Below, piece by piece: positions 34,870 to 44,161 of a stretch of DNA of 64,000 bases. This DNA is from CAYJAD01 sp964368075 (GTDB taxonomy: Bacteria > Desulfobacterota > Desulfovibrionia > Desulfovibrionales > Desulfovibrionaceae). A program made the translations under genes and the position numbers. Below the pieces are notes generated by a model that saw only the letters and a program-made list of their open reading frames with translations, was not told the origin of the DNA and made no database searches. Position 1 is the first letter of the stretch, and every line of letters begins with the position of its first letter. The stretch is from the NCBI GenBank assembly GCA_964368075.1, contig CAYJAD010000006.1:1-64000 (forward strand). Direction: 5' to 3'.

Positions 34870-35660
34870 TGTATTTCGTAAGAATAATAGCTTTTTTTTG
34901 CTGCTTTTGTTTTTTCTTTTCTCTGTATGACATACAAGAAAAAGAAGACAATTTTTCTCAAGTTCGCTCTGCCTATGCCAAGCAAGATTGGATTGTGGCA
35001 GAGCGCCTCTTAGTGCGTTTTTTGCGTACAGAAATTGACTTGGACAAAAGTTGGCAAGCATGGCTTATGCTTTTACACGTAGTAGAATATTCCAATACGC
35101 CTTTGGATGTTGTTTTATCCTATTTAAATGATATGTTACAGGATTATGCAGAATATCCTGATAAGAAAAAATATATAATGGTAAAAATTGCCACTATTAC
35201 AGATCAAAAAGATGAGTATGAAAAAAGTATCAAGGCTTGGGAAAATTATGTTAGTTTGCCAAATTTATTACCAGATGAGTCTTTTATTGCCTATCGCCGC
35301 TTAATTCAATTGTACTTTTTAAAAGGCGATTTTGAAGCTGTGGAAGATACTTTAAATGATTGCACTGTGCTTGATATTAATGCTTCAGACAAAGCGTATT
35401 GTATTTATAATTTGGCAGACTTAAAAGCTGGTAAAGAACATTGGGACGATGCAGCAGAGCTGGTGCAACTGGTGCTAGTCATGAAAATTTCTGAGTATAA
35501 TAAAGCACAAGCAGCTTTTTTATACGGTGATATTTTAGAACAAAAGAAAGAATATAAAAGGTCTTTGTCCTTCTTTGAAATTGCCTTTGAACATTATGGT
35601 AATAAAGATGTAGTCCAAGGACGTATAGACAGTCTTAAAAAAAGACTTAAAATTAAATAA
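34869..35660 (+). CDS. TPR-like protein downstream of gyrA
   Basis: 263 residues starting at a GTG that overlaps the gyrA stop by one base; GAGG lies seven bases ahead. The N terminus is a very hydrophobic, Phe/Cys-rich segment (about 4-20): a membrane anchor or signal sequence. The rest is all-helical in about 34-residue steps with TPR spacing (for example AAFLYGDILEQKKEYKRSLSFFEIAFEHYG near the C terminus), so it is probably a protein-interaction scaffold facing the periplasm. A TPR gene in this position is conserved in Desulfovibrio. The partner is unknown. Confidence 0.75.
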   Translation: MYFVRIIAFFCCFCFFFSLYDIQEKEDNFSQVRSAYAKQDWIVAERLLVRFLRTEIDLDKSWQAWLMLLHVVEYSNTPLDVVLSYLNDMLQDYAEYPDKKKYIMVKIATITDQKDEYEKSIKAWENYVSLPNLLPDESFIAYRRLIQLYFLKGDFEAVEDTLNDCTVLDINASDKAYCIYNLADLKAGKEHWDDAAELVQLVLVMKISEYNKAQAAFLYGDILEQKKEYKRSLSFFEIAFEHYGNKDVVQGRIDSLKKRLKIK

Positions 35661-35696
35661 GTATTTAACGGAATTTCAAGAGGCGGGAGAGTTTTC

Positions 35697-37103
35697 ATGA
35701 TTCATCACGATTGTGGCCTTATGGGCATTTATGAACATCAGGAAGCAGCAAAGTTGACATACTTTGGCTTGTACGCTCAACAACATCGTGGTCAAGAAAG
35801 TGCCGGTATTGTCACTTGGGATGGCCACAAAATTTACGAGCATAAAGGTATGGGCCTTGTGCCAGATATTTTTCAAGAAGATGATTTTGTAAAACTTAAG
35901 GGAAATACTGCCATAGGGCATGTGCGCTATAGCACCACTGGTGCTTCTCTGGTGCGTAATGCCCAGCCTTACGTGGTACACTTTCAAGGCTTGAATATTG
36001 CCCTTGCGCATAATGGAAACTTGGTTAATACCGAATATTTGCGTGCTAAATTAGAAAAAAAAGGTGCCATTTTTCAAACCAATAGTGATTCTGAAATTAT
36101 TGTGCATCTTTTGGTTCGTGCCATGCGTAAACACGGCCTAGAAGACGCCTTGCGTGAAGTTTGCTCTAAAATTAAAGGGGCTTATTGTTTACTCATTTTA
36201 GTAGATGGAAAAATGGTAGCTGTGCGCGACCCCCATGGTTTTCACCCATTGAGTATGGCAAAACTTGATAATAGCTTTGTTTTTGCATCTGAAACCTGCG
36301 CTTTTGATTTGCTTGAGGCAAATTTTATTCGTTCCGTGGAGCCTGGTGAAATGCTTATTGTTGAAAATGACACAGTGCAAAGCCAGTGGATTTTTAGCGA
36401 AAAGTTAGAAAAGCCTGCTACTCCAAAGCAATGTATTTTTGAATTAGTCTATTTTGCGCGTCCAGACTCAAATATTTTTGATGAAAATGTGTATTTGGCA
36501 CGTAAGCGCATGGGCTGGCAGTTAGCGCATGAATCGCATCATGATGTAGATTTTGTAATGCCATTTCCTGATTCCGGGGTTTATTCTGCTGTAGGTTTTG
36601 CGCAATGTGCTGAATTGCCATATGAACATGCTATGATACGTAATCACTATGTGGGTAGAACCTTTATTCAACCAACACAATCTATGCGAAATTTTGGGGT
36701 ACGTATCAAAATTAATCCTGTGCGCGAAATGATTGAAGGAAAACGTATCTGTATTGTGGATGATTCTATTGTTCGTGGCACGACCATGATTACAAGAGTG
36801 AAAAAATTACGAGAGCTTGGAGCTAAAGAAGTACATATTCGTATTTCATGCCCGCCGGTTAAGTACCCTTGTTTTTATGGTATTGATTTTGCCTCTAACG
36901 GTGAATTAATAGCAGCTAATCACAGTTTAGAAGAAATACGAAAAATGTTAGATGTTGACTCCATACACTATTTAACTATAGAAGGGTTGCTTCGTTCTGT
37001 GAATCATGAAAATCATTACTGTACGGCCTGTTTTACAGGAGAATATCCTGTCCTTTGCGAAAATTCGCAAAGTCGATGTAAGGGCGATTGTGGTTCTCGT
37101 TAA
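35697..37103 (+). CDS. purF: Amidophosphoribosyltransferase
   Basis: First committed step of purine synthesis: PRPP plus glutamine gives 5-phosphoribosylamine. N-terminal Ntn glutaminase with nucleophile Cys6 after a five-residue propeptide (MIHHD), and QQHRGQESAGI. The PRPP-binding loop is ICIVDDSIVRGTT. Cysteines in QCIFELVYFARPDS, YPCFYGIDF and YCTACF match the [4Fe-4S] ligands of the Bacillus-type, oxygen-sensitive enzyme, which suits an anaerobe. 468 residues. GGGAG precedes the ATG. It lies between the TPR gene and hisS in one direction, with short gaps. Confidence 0.93.
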   Translation: MIHHDCGLMGIYEHQEAAKLTYFGLYAQQHRGQESAGIVTWDGHKIYEHKGMGLVPDIFQEDDFVKLKGNTAIGHVRYSTTGASLVRNAQPYVVHFQGLNIALAHNGNLVNTEYLRAKLEKKGAIFQTNSDSEIIVHLLVRAMRKHGLEDALREVCSKIKGAYCLLILVDGKMVAVRDPHGFHPLSMAKLDNSFVFASETCAFDLLEANFIRSVEPGEMLIVENDTVQSQWIFSEKLEKPATPKQCIFELVYFARPDSNIFDENVYLARKRMGWQLAHESHHDVDFVMPFPDSGVYSAVGFAQCAELPYEHAMIRNHYVGRTFIQPTQSMRNFGVRIKINPVREMIEGKRICIVDDSIVRGTTMITRVKKLRELGAKEVHIRISCPPVKYPCFYGIDFASNGELIAANHSLEEIRKMLDVDSIHYLTIEGLLRSVNHENHYCTACFTGEYPVLCENSQSRCKGDCGSR

Positions 37104-37125
37104 GCTAATGTAAGGAAAAAAGAAC

Positions 37126-38376
37126 ATGTCAACACAAAGCATTAAAGGTTTTGCGGACTTATTTTCTCCGCAAAGTCTTTTGTATACTCGTATGGAAACA
37201 GTGGCGCGAGATATTTTTTCGCGCTTTGGCTATGCAGAATTACGCACGCCTATTATGGAATTTACGGAGCTTTTTTGTCGCTCAATCGGTACAGAAACCG
37301 ATGTTGTGCAAAAAGAAATGTACACTTTCCCCGATAGGAAAGATCGCTCTTTAACTTTGCGACCTGAAGCTACTGCCGGTGTTATGCGGGCCTATATTCA
37401 ATCTTCTTTATATGCCAAAGAAAGCGTTAGTAAGTTGTTTACCTATGGCCCCATGTTCCGTTATGAACGCCCGCAAAAAGGACGCATGCGCCAATTTCAT
37501 CAACTTAATTGCGAATGCTTAGGGGCGGAAAATCCGCATGTAGATGCCGAAGTTATTACTATGTTAATGCTTTTTTTACAAGGTATTGGCATAAATGATG
37601 TGGACGTGCAAATAAACACTTTGGGCTGTCCGCAATGCAGACCGCAATACCGCAAGATGTTGTCAGAATATTTAGCTTCTCTTGATGCCACGGCTTTGTG
37701 TGATGATTGTAAAAGACGTATTGAAACAAACCCTTTGCGTGTTTTAGATTGTAAAGTCCCCACATGTAAAGAACATACGCAAAATGCACCTAAAATTGAT
37801 GAAAATACATGTCCTGAATGTACCGAGCACTTTTCCACTGTGCTAAATTTGCTTGATGTGGCAAAAGTCTCTTATGTGCGAAATTCTCGTTTAGTACGTG
37901 GTCTTGACTATTATTGCAGAACTACCTTTGAAGTGGTGTCCGGTGCAGTGGGGGCTCAATCTTCCATTGCTGGTGGCGGTCGTTACGATGGCTTGGTTAA
38001 GCAATTGGGCGGGCCGGAAGTGCCGGGTATTGGTTTTGCTTGCGGTATGGAACGTCTAGCCATGCTTATGCCAGAAATGACTACTCCAAAACCACACTTC
38101 TTTGTTATTAGCATGGGGGCTCAAGCTCAAAGCTTAGCTTTCAATATGGCTCTTGATTTGCGCAAAGAAGGTTTTAAAGGTGACTTAAGTCAAGGTGGTT
38201 CCTTTAAAAGTCAAATACGTCAGGCTGATAAATTGCAAGCACGTTTTGTTCTTATTCTTGGTGAAGATGAATGTAAAAATGGTACCATCACCGTGAAAAA
38301 TATGGAAGATGGTTCTCAAGAAAGCATAACCCTAGATTCTCTTGTGGTTTATATGCGTAACCTTATAAGTTTTTAG
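37126..38376 (+). CDS. hisS: Histidyl-tRNA synthetase
   Basis: Class II synthetase charging tRNA(His). Motif 1 region ELRTPIMEF, LRPEATAGVMRAYI, motif 2 FRYERPQKGRMRQFHQ, His-specific RGLDYYCRTTFEV and motif 3 region GGGRYDGLVKQLGG; C-terminal anticodon-binding domain. 416 residues, as expected. AAGGAAAA lies before the ATG, 22 bases after purF. It has a Cys-rich middle insertion (CPQC, CDDC, CPEC) that may bind zinc, as in some bacterial HisRS. Confidence 0.94.
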   Translation: MSTQSIKGFADLFSPQSLLYTRMETVARDIFSRFGYAELRTPIMEFTELFCRSIGTETDVVQKEMYTFPDRKDRSLTLRPEATAGVMRAYIQSSLYAKESVSKLFTYGPMFRYERPQKGRMRQFHQLNCECLGAENPHVDAEVITMLMLFLQGIGINDVDVQINTLGCPQCRPQYRKMLSEYLASLDATALCDDCKRRIETNPLRVLDCKVPTCKEHTQNAPKIDENTCPECTEHFSTVLNLLDVAKVSYVRNSRLVRGLDYYCRTTFEVVSGAVGAQSSIAGGGRYDGLVKQLGGPEVPGIGFACGMERLAMLMPEMTTPKPHFFVISMGAQAQSLAFNMALDLRKEGFKGDLSQGGSFKSQIRQADKLQARFVLILGEDECKNGTITVKNMEDGSQESITLDSLVVYMRNLISF

Positions 38377-38400
38377 AAGCACATAGGCGGATAGTATACA

Positions 38401-40239
38401 ATGAGTCAAGTCAGTAATGAACAAAATATGGACGTGCAAGCAGAGCACCAACAATATATTGATACCTTAGGGGAATGGAAAAGAACCCATTCTTGTGCAG
38501 ATTTAACTATAGCCAATGACGGACAAGAAGTTTGTTTGATGGGATGGGCGCAGTATAGACGAGACCATGGGGGTCTTATTTTTGTTGATATGCGTGACAG
38601 GCAGGGCTTAACACAAGTGGTTTTTGCCCCTGAGGTGTCAGAAAAAGCTCATGAATTGGCTTATATTTTGCGTTCAGAATATGTTTTTGCCATTAAGGGA
38701 AAGGTACGCCCTCGCCCAGAAGGTATGACCAATGCTCAAATGGCAACAGGCGAAATAGAAGTGGTTGTCTTAGAGTGGAAATTATTAAATACCTCTAAAA
38801 CGCCTGCTTTCCCCATCGAAGATCGTTGTGATGCCGGTGAAAATTTACGCTTGCAATGGCGTTATCTCGATTTACGCCGTCCTAAAATGGCACAAAACTT
38901 TCAATTACGTCATAAAGTAAGCCAAGCAGTACGTCGCTATTTAGATGATAGTGGATTTTTAGAAATAGAAACTCCTGTTTTGACACGTTCTACACCTGAA
39001 GGTGCGCGTGACTTTTTAGTGCCTAGCCGTGTAAATGAAGGTCAATTTTTTGCCTTGCCGCAGTCTCCGCAAATATTTAAGCAATTGCTCATGATTTCTG
39101 GCATGGATAAATACTTTCAGATAGTACGCTGCTTTAGAGATGAAGATTTACGTGCTGACAGGCAACCAGAATTCACTCAAATTGATATTGAAATGAGCTT
39201 TGTAGACGAAGAGCAAGTTATGCAGCTTGGGGAAAATCTTATGTCTCATGTGTTTAAGCAAGTGAAAAATATTGATATTCCTTTGCCTTTCCCGCGTATG
39301 CCTTACGATGTAGCCATGTCCAAGTACGGTGTGGATAAACCAGACACTCGTTTTGGTCTTGAACTTGTAGATATTACCGATTCTGTGCGTGGCTCAGGTT
39401 TTAAATTGTTCTCAAAAGCAGAGCTTGTTAAGGCTATGAAGGTTCCCGGTGGTGAGAGTCTTTCTCGTAAAGAAATAGATGATTTCACTGAATTTGTAAA
39501 AATTTATGGGGCGCAGGGCTTGGCATGGATTAAGGTGCGTGAAAATGAGTGGCAATCACCCATTGCTAAATTCCTTTCTGATGCAGAAAGAGAAGCTATT
39601 AAAACAGCTCTTGATTTGCAAGTTGGCGATATAGCTTTCTTCCAAGCAGGGGAAAGCGGCATGGTGAATGCGGCGCTAGGTAATTTACGTGTGCATTTAG
39701 GAAATTACTTAAAACTTATTCCTGAAAATACTTTTAATTTCCTTTGGGTAACTGACTTTCCCTTATATGAGTATGACAGCGAAGAAAATCGCTATGTGGC
39801 TTGCCATCACCCCTTCACATCGCCTGCGGTGGGACATATGGAACTTATGCGCACAGAACCTGCTAAAGCTAGAGCCAGAGCCTATGATATGGTCTTAAAT
39901 GGCAGCGAAGTAGGGGGAGGCTCCATTCGTATTCATAGCGGTCAAGTGCAAAGAGATATGTTTAAAGCCTTAGGTTTTTCAGAAGAAGATGCTGAAGAGC
40001 AATTTGGCTTTTTGATTAATGCCCTAGAGCATGGTGCGCCGCCTCATGGTGGTATTGCTTTTGGTTTAGACAGACTTATAATGCTTTTGTGTGAAGCACC
40101 TAGCATTCGCGATGTTATTGCCTTCCCCAAAACACAAAAAGCCACCTGTCTTTTGACCAATGCTCCGGGTGATGTTTCTTCGCGTCAATTGCGTGACTTG
40201 GGTTTACGTTTGCGTGAAAAACCAGCAGCTACAGAATAA
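38401..40239 (+). CDS. aspS: Aspartyl-tRNA synthetase
   Basis: Class IIb synthetase. N-terminal OB anticodon-binding domain (about 45-130), motif 2 FRDEDLRADRQPEFTQID, the bacterial GAD insertion (about 300-430), the GSEVGGGSIRIH block and motif 3 GIAFGLDRL. The 612 residues match bacterial-type AspRS; whether it is non-discriminating (also charging tRNA(Asn)) cannot be decided here. It is 24 bases after hisS, the common hisS-aspS pair. A hairpin follows at 40329. Confidence 0.94.
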   Translation: MSQVSNEQNMDVQAEHQQYIDTLGEWKRTHSCADLTIANDGQEVCLMGWAQYRRDHGGLIFVDMRDRQGLTQVVFAPEVSEKAHELAYILRSEYVFAIKGKVRPRPEGMTNAQMATGEIEVVVLEWKLLNTSKTPAFPIEDRCDAGENLRLQWRYLDLRRPKMAQNFQLRHKVSQAVRRYLDDSGFLEIETPVLTRSTPEGARDFLVPSRVNEGQFFALPQSPQIFKQLLMISGMDKYFQIVRCFRDEDLRADRQPEFTQIDIEMSFVDEEQVMQLGENLMSHVFKQVKNIDIPLPFPRMPYDVAMSKYGVDKPDTRFGLELVDITDSVRGSGFKLFSKAELVKAMKVPGGESLSRKEIDDFTEFVKIYGAQGLAWIKVRENEWQSPIAKFLSDAEREAIKTALDLQVGDIAFFQAGESGMVNAALGNLRVHLGNYLKLIPENTFNFLWVTDFPLYEYDSEENRYVACHHPFTSPAVGHMELMRTEPAKARARAYDMVLNGSEVGGGSIRIHSGQVQRDMFKALGFSEEDAEEQFGFLINALEHGAPPHGGIAFGLDRLIMLLCEAPSIRDVIAFPKTQKATCLLTNAPGDVSSRQLRDLGLRLREKPAATE

Positions 40240-40328
40240 GGTTTTTATCTTTACAGATATTTTTTTAAACTTATATAGTAGAGTAGATAAATTTTACTGT
40301 CTAAGTTAAGCTGATTTATAAGAAGTTT

Positions 40329-40359
40329 TTGGGGGGAAAGCTGAAAGGCTTCCCCCCAA
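40329..40359 (+). terminator. GC-rich hairpin between aspS and def
   Basis: TTGGGGGGAA pairs with TTCCCCCCAA, extended by AAGC/GCTT with one bulged A. A T run (AGTTTTTTTAT) lies about 13 bases after the stem and T's precede it. Most likely the aspS terminator. It shares the GGGGGAAA..TTCCCCC theme with the hairpin at 11111. Confidence 0.55.
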
Positions 40360-40421
40360 TGTCTTATGAGAGTTTTTTTATATATAATTTAGCTTTATCC
40401 AAGGATTTTTTTGAGGTTTAT

Positions 40422-40934
40422 ATGGCTCTTTTAGAATTACGCACCTACCCAGATCCTATTTTGTCTCAGGTATGTACTCCCATAGCTACTATTGACGACA
40501 CCATTATTAAACTTGTGGAAGATATGGTGGAAACCATGTACGAAGCGCCGGGTGTGGGGCTTGCTGCACCTCAAGTAGGGCATGCCATACGACTTATCGT
40601 TATGGACGCTTCTCCCAAAGACGAAGAAGCAGAACTTATAGTTTTGGTTAATCCGGAGCTGGAATTGCTAGGTGAAGTCATTAAAAGTGAGCAAGAAGGA
40701 TGTCTTTCTGTACCTTTTAATTACCGTGCAGACGTAAAGAGGCACGAAACAGTGCGAGTGCGTTATAACAATCTTGAAGGCGTCACTTTTGAAGAAATTT
40801 GGGATGGTTTTAAAGCTATAGTCATTCAGCACGAATTTGATCATTTGCAAGGTGTTCTTTTTATAGATCACATAAGCCGTTTGCGTCGTTCTCTATTGGA
40901 AAGTAAAGTTAAAAAGAATCTTAAGCGCGCTTAA
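40422..40934 (+). CDS. def: Peptide deformylase
   Basis: Removes the N-formyl group from new proteins, using Fe2+. All three signature motifs are present: GVGLAAPQVG, EGCLSVP and QHEFDHLQG (metal ligands Cys and two His). The start at 40422 gives 170 residues beginning MALLELRTYPDP, the normal start; the frame is open 31 codons further upstream, through the hairpin, but GAGG lies just before 40422. It is followed 11 bases later by fmt, the classic formyl-cycle pair. Confidence 0.95.
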   Translation: MALLELRTYPDPILSQVCTPIATIDDTIIKLVEDMVETMYEAPGVGLAAPQVGHAIRLIVMDASPKDEEAELIVLVNPELELLGEVIKSEQEGCLSVPFNYRADVKRHETVRVRYNNLEGVTFEEIWDGFKAIVIQHEFDHLQGVLFIDHISRLRRSLLESKVKKNLKRA

Positions 40935-40945
40935 ATGAGGTGTCC

Positions 40946-41953
40946 ATGTCTGAAATTTTACAAATTGTCTTTATGGGAACGCCCCCTTTTGCGGCTCAGA
41001 TTTTAGAAAAGCTTTTGGCTTATAAAGGGTGCAATGTTAAAGCTGTCTATTGCCAGCCCGATAGGCCAGCAGGACGTGGTAAAAAACTCGTTTCGCCTGC
41101 TGTGAAAGTTACGGCACAGGAAAATAATATTCCCGTCTATCAGCCCCTTCATTTTAAAGACAGTAGTGATCAAGAGTTTCTTGCATCATTAAAACCTGAT
41201 ATTTTGGTTGTTGCTGCTTATGGGCTTATTTTGCCTCAAAGGGTTTTAGATATAGCAAAGTTTGCCCCCATTAATGTGCATGCTTCTTTACTTCCTTTAT
41301 ATAGAGGAGCTGCCCCCATTCAGAGAGCCATATTAGACGGGCATGAAAAAACGGGCGTTTCCATAATGCGTATGGAGGCAGGCCTTGATAGTGGTCCTGT
41401 GTATAGAAAAGATAGTATAGATATAGGGGAGCATACGTCTGATAGCTTACATGAAGTTTTAGCTGAACTTGGAGCTACTAGCCTTATAAATGTTTTAGAT
41501 GTTTTTTTAGAGCAGGGCGAAATGTCTTGTCAGGTGCAAGACCATGAGTTTTTTACCCATGCACCTAAAATGCGCAAAGAGCATGGCGTTATTGATTGGC
41601 AGCAAAAAGCCGGTGCTGTGCACGCACAAATACGCGCAGTCACTTCTTGGCCGGGTGCTCAAGCAAGTATTATAAGGCTTGAAAAAGAAAATTGTGATGT
41701 TAAGCTTGCGCCGGGGCGTATAGGCGCTGATATTGTATATATGGACGAAAATATAGAGGATGCTAAAAAATTGCCAAAATGCGGCGAAATATGGCGTCTA
41801 GACGATGGATCATTGGCTGTTGCGACTTTGGATAAGTGGTATATTTTACAAAATGTACGTCCAGTAAGTAAAAACGAAATGACAGCCGAAGCTTTTGGGC
41901 GAGGCTATCTTGAAAAGGGCGTTGGGCCTTTGGCGCGAATGCAAGGAAAGTAA
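40946..41953 (+). CDS. fmt: Methionyl-tRNA formyltransferase
   Basis: Formylates initiator Met-tRNA using 10-formyl-tetrahydrofolate. IVFMGTPPFAAQIL at the start, the catalytic NVHASLLPLYRGAAPI block with conserved Asn and His, and the C-terminal OB-like tRNA-binding domain. ATG at 40946 is preferred over GTG at 40940 since GAGG lies five bases before it, giving 335 residues. Follows def and precedes a DUF116 gene by 4 bases. Confidence 0.94.
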   Translation: MSEILQIVFMGTPPFAAQILEKLLAYKGCNVKAVYCQPDRPAGRGKKLVSPAVKVTAQENNIPVYQPLHFKDSSDQEFLASLKPDILVVAAYGLILPQRVLDIAKFAPINVHASLLPLYRGAAPIQRAILDGHEKTGVSIMRMEAGLDSGPVYRKDSIDIGEHTSDSLHEVLAELGATSLINVLDVFLEQGEMSCQVQDHEFFTHAPKMRKEHGVIDWQQKAGAVHAQIRAVTSWPGAQASIIRLEKENCDVKLAPGRIGADIVYMDENIEDAKKLPKCGEIWRLDDGSLAVATLDKWYILQNVRPVSKNEMTAEAFGRGYLEKGVGPLARMQGK

Positions 41954-41957
41954 CACT

Positions 41958-42803
41958 ATGTGGCGATGGGAAAAAAATCCTCACTCTTTACCAAAATCCC
42001 TTTATGGCGGTGTGGGTAAATGGCTTTTTATCTCACTTATGTGCGGCTCTTGCGTGTTGGTGTGTCTTTTTATTCTCTTGGCGTGGTTTATACCCTATGT
42101 TGGTTTTTCTGCCATCCATTCCTATTTACCAGTAGTTCTTGGTGTAGGTTCTGCCATATTAATTTTGTGTGTGGCATGGTTATGCTTTGCACTTGTTTAT
42201 TATGTTTATACGGGCAAAAATTTTCTTGGCTTAAGTAAAGTACACGGACTTACTGTAAAGCTCATGTTTCCTCTTATGGATCTGTTGGGAAGAGCAGTGG
42301 GTGTTTCACGTGAAAAAATCCGCCTGTCTTTTGTGAAAGTAAATAATGAAATGGTTCTTGGAAAATTAACAAAAAAGCAAAGTAAAGTTGCTGCTAAGAA
42401 TGTTCTTTTGCTTTTACCTCATTGCATACAAAATGCTTCTTGCCCTCATCGACTAACTTTGAATTCCGATTTATGTAAACGCTGTGGTAATTGTGCATTG
42501 GGTGCTATTTTGGATTTGCGAGACGTATGGGGTTTTTCTGTGGTCATTGCGACAGGGGGAACTATAGCAAGAAAGATTGTGGTCGAAACAAAACCTAAAC
42601 TTATACTTGCTGTGGCTTGCGAACGCGATCTTACTTCCGGCATTCAAGATACCTACCCCTTACCAGTCTTTGGTATTATTAATACTCGTCCTTTTGGCCC
42701 ATGTTTCAATACAGCAGTAGATGTACAGCTTTTAGTTGAAGCGTTGGAGCTTTTTGTTGCGTTGTCGCCAATAGATTCAGAGGATAGCAAAACGCATGTC
42801 TAA
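41958..42803 (+). CDS. DUF116 family membrane protein
   Basis: 281 residues. Two N-terminal membrane helices (about 20-50 and 56-85) followed by a cytosolic DUF116 domain with conserved cysteines: CPHRL, then CKRCGNC, then ACERDL and a late Cys in RPFGPCFNT. These could hold an Fe-S cluster or zinc. Function is unknown, but the gene is repeatedly found between fmt and rsmB in delta-proteobacteria, as here. The start at 41958 avoids a 21-codon extension that would lie wholly inside fmt. A parS-like palindrome lies within it at 42302. It overlaps rsmB by 8 bases. Confidence 0.8.
   Translation: MWRWEKNPHSLPKSLYGGVGKWLFISLMCGSCVLVCLFILLAWFIPYVGFSAIHSYLPVVLGVGSAILILCVAWLCFALVYYVYTGKNFLGLSKVHGLTVKLMFPLMDLLGRAVGVSREKIRLSFVKVNNEMVLGKLTKKQSKVAAKNVLLLLPHCIQNASCPHRLTLNSDLCKRCGNCALGAILDLRDVWGFSVVIATGGTIARKIVVETKPKLILAVACERDLTSGIQDTYPLPVFGIINTRPFGPCFNTAVDVQLLVEALELFVALSPIDSEDSKTHV
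42302..42317. promoter_or_regulatory. parS-like site 1
   Basis: Matches the ParB-binding consensus TGTTTCACGTGAAACA at 15 of 16 bases (C to A at base 15). Lies inside the DUF116 coding sequence, 1.8 kb from parB. Confidence 0.75.
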
Positions 42804-44133
42804 GCATAAAAAATTAAATGCAGCTAGCCAGAGTGTGTTGTGTGATCCACGACATGTTGCTGTGGAAGTTCTTTTGTCTGTTCTCAATGGTATGCATTCG
42901 CAAGCGGCTTTAGATTCGGCTTTACGCAAACATGGTTTAGAATTAAAAAATCAGGCTTTGTGCACAGAGCTTGTTTACGGCACATTGCGATTTTATTTTC
43001 GTTTAGATGCGCTTTTAGACAGCGTGCTTGTTAAACGTCAAAAGTTGCCTGAAGCTGTGCAAATGATATTGCGCGTGGCATTATACAGCATTCTTTTTCT
43101 TGAACGTGTTCCTGATCATGCTTCTGTGCATACTGCTGTTTCCTACTGCAAGACTCTTTTCGATCAAAAATTAGCCAATGTGGCAAATGGTGCATTACGC
43201 GCTCTTGTGCAAGTAAAAGAACGTTCATCCGAAAAATCTTTTTATAAAAAAGAAGCACATTTTTATTCTTTGCCCACTTGGTTGCATGGCTATTTTGTAA
43301 AAGCTTATGGTGGAGATATAGCTAAAATTGTAATGGCTAAGTTTTTACAGCGACCAAATGTTGCCCTTCGTCTTAATCCTAAGCATACTTCCTTTAATGT
43401 TTTAAATAATTTTTTTAAGCATCAAGAGCATGTAAAACCCGTTGGACACAGTGGTTATGTATTTTTAGAAGGTAATGTTTCACGTGAAGCTTTAAGTATT
43501 CCTATGCAAACATGGCACGAGGAAGGAGCTTTTTCTTGGCAGGCTGCTGGATCACAAGAAGTTCTACAGCGCTGTTTTGATACTGTCCCAGAGTTAAAAG
43601 AAGGTGTCTGGTGGGATGCTTGTGCAGGGCAGGGCGGTAAGACAATTGCTTTGCTAGAACAAAACATATCCGTAGCACTGGCTTCTGATATATCTTTTTC
43701 AAGACTTTCTTTACTTCAAGATAATTGCGCTCGTTTGAATTTAAAAACACCCATGCTTGTGCAAGGTGGCGCAGAAAAATCTTGGCATAATTTTGAAGAT
43801 AGTTGTTGGATGGGAAATATTTTGCTAGATGCACCTTGTTCTGGTTTTGGAACATTAGCTCGAAGGCCTGAAATTAGACTTCATAGAACGTATGATGATG
43901 TTCAATCACTCATATCAATACAAAGAGAGATTGTGCAAAAAACTTTTAGCTTGCTTAAAACGGGTAATTTTTTAGTGTATATGACGTGTACATATAATCC
44001 TGCTGAAAACGAGAATTTGATGGAAGAGTTTTTAAAAAATAACTTCAATGCAGAAATTGTGTATAGCTGGCAAACACCTTTTGAGCATGTTTTTTTAGAG
44101 GGTATGTATGTATGTGTGCTTAGAAAAAAATAA
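42796..44133 (+). CDS. rsmB: RsmB-like 16S rRNA m5C methyltransferase
   Basis: Methylates a cytosine of 16S rRNA (C967 in E. coli). N-terminal NusB-like RNA-binding domain (about 15-140) and C-terminal Rossmann methyltransferase (about 165-445): SAM loop WWDACAGQGGKTIALLE, DAPCSGFGTLARRPEIR with the release Cys, and MTCTYNPAENE with the catalytic Cys. 445 residues. Overlaps the DUF116 stop by 8 bases, so it is translationally coupled to it. Contains a parS-like site at 43476 and ends in a shared terminator against parB. Confidence 0.9.
   Translation: MSKHKKLNAASQSVLCDPRHVAVEVLLSVLNGMHSQAALDSALRKHGLELKNQALCTELVYGTLRFYFRLDALLDSVLVKRQKLPEAVQMILRVALYSILFLERVPDHASVHTAVSYCKTLFDQKLANVANGALRALVQVKERSSEKSFYKKEAHFYSLPTWLHGYFVKAYGGDIAKIVMAKFLQRPNVALRLNPKHTSFNVLNNFFKHQEHVKPVGHSGYVFLEGNVSREALSIPMQTWHEEGAFSWQAAGSQEVLQRCFDTVPELKEGVWWDACAGQGGKTIALLEQNISVALASDISFSRLSLLQDNCARLNLKTPMLVQGGAEKSWHNFEDSCWMGNILLDAPCSGFGTLARRPEIRLHRTYDDVQSLISIQREIVQKTFSLLKTGNFLVYMTCTYNPAENENLMEEFLKNNFNAEIVYSWQTPFEHVFLEGMYVCVLRKK
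43476..43491. promoter_or_regulatory. parS-like site 2
   Basis: 14 of 16 matches to TGTTTCACGTGAAACA (the last bases read GCT instead of ACA). Lies within rsmB. Confidence 0.55.
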
Positions 44134-44159
44134 GGCATGGTGTGTGCCATGCCTTATTT
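44128..44159. terminator. Bidirectional terminator between rsmB and parB
   Basis: A perfect 13-bp stem AAATAAGGCATGG / CCATGCCTTATTT with a 6-base loop, with A run before and T run after, so it works on both strands. It separates converging rsmB and parB. Confidence 0.9.
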
Positions 44160-44161
44160 TT

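Noticed and set aside
34407..35061. Long Ser- and Arg-rich antisense reading frames opposite the gyrA tail
   Set aside because: They are shadows of the GAA/GAT-rich acidic tail of gyrA, without ribosome sites or homology.
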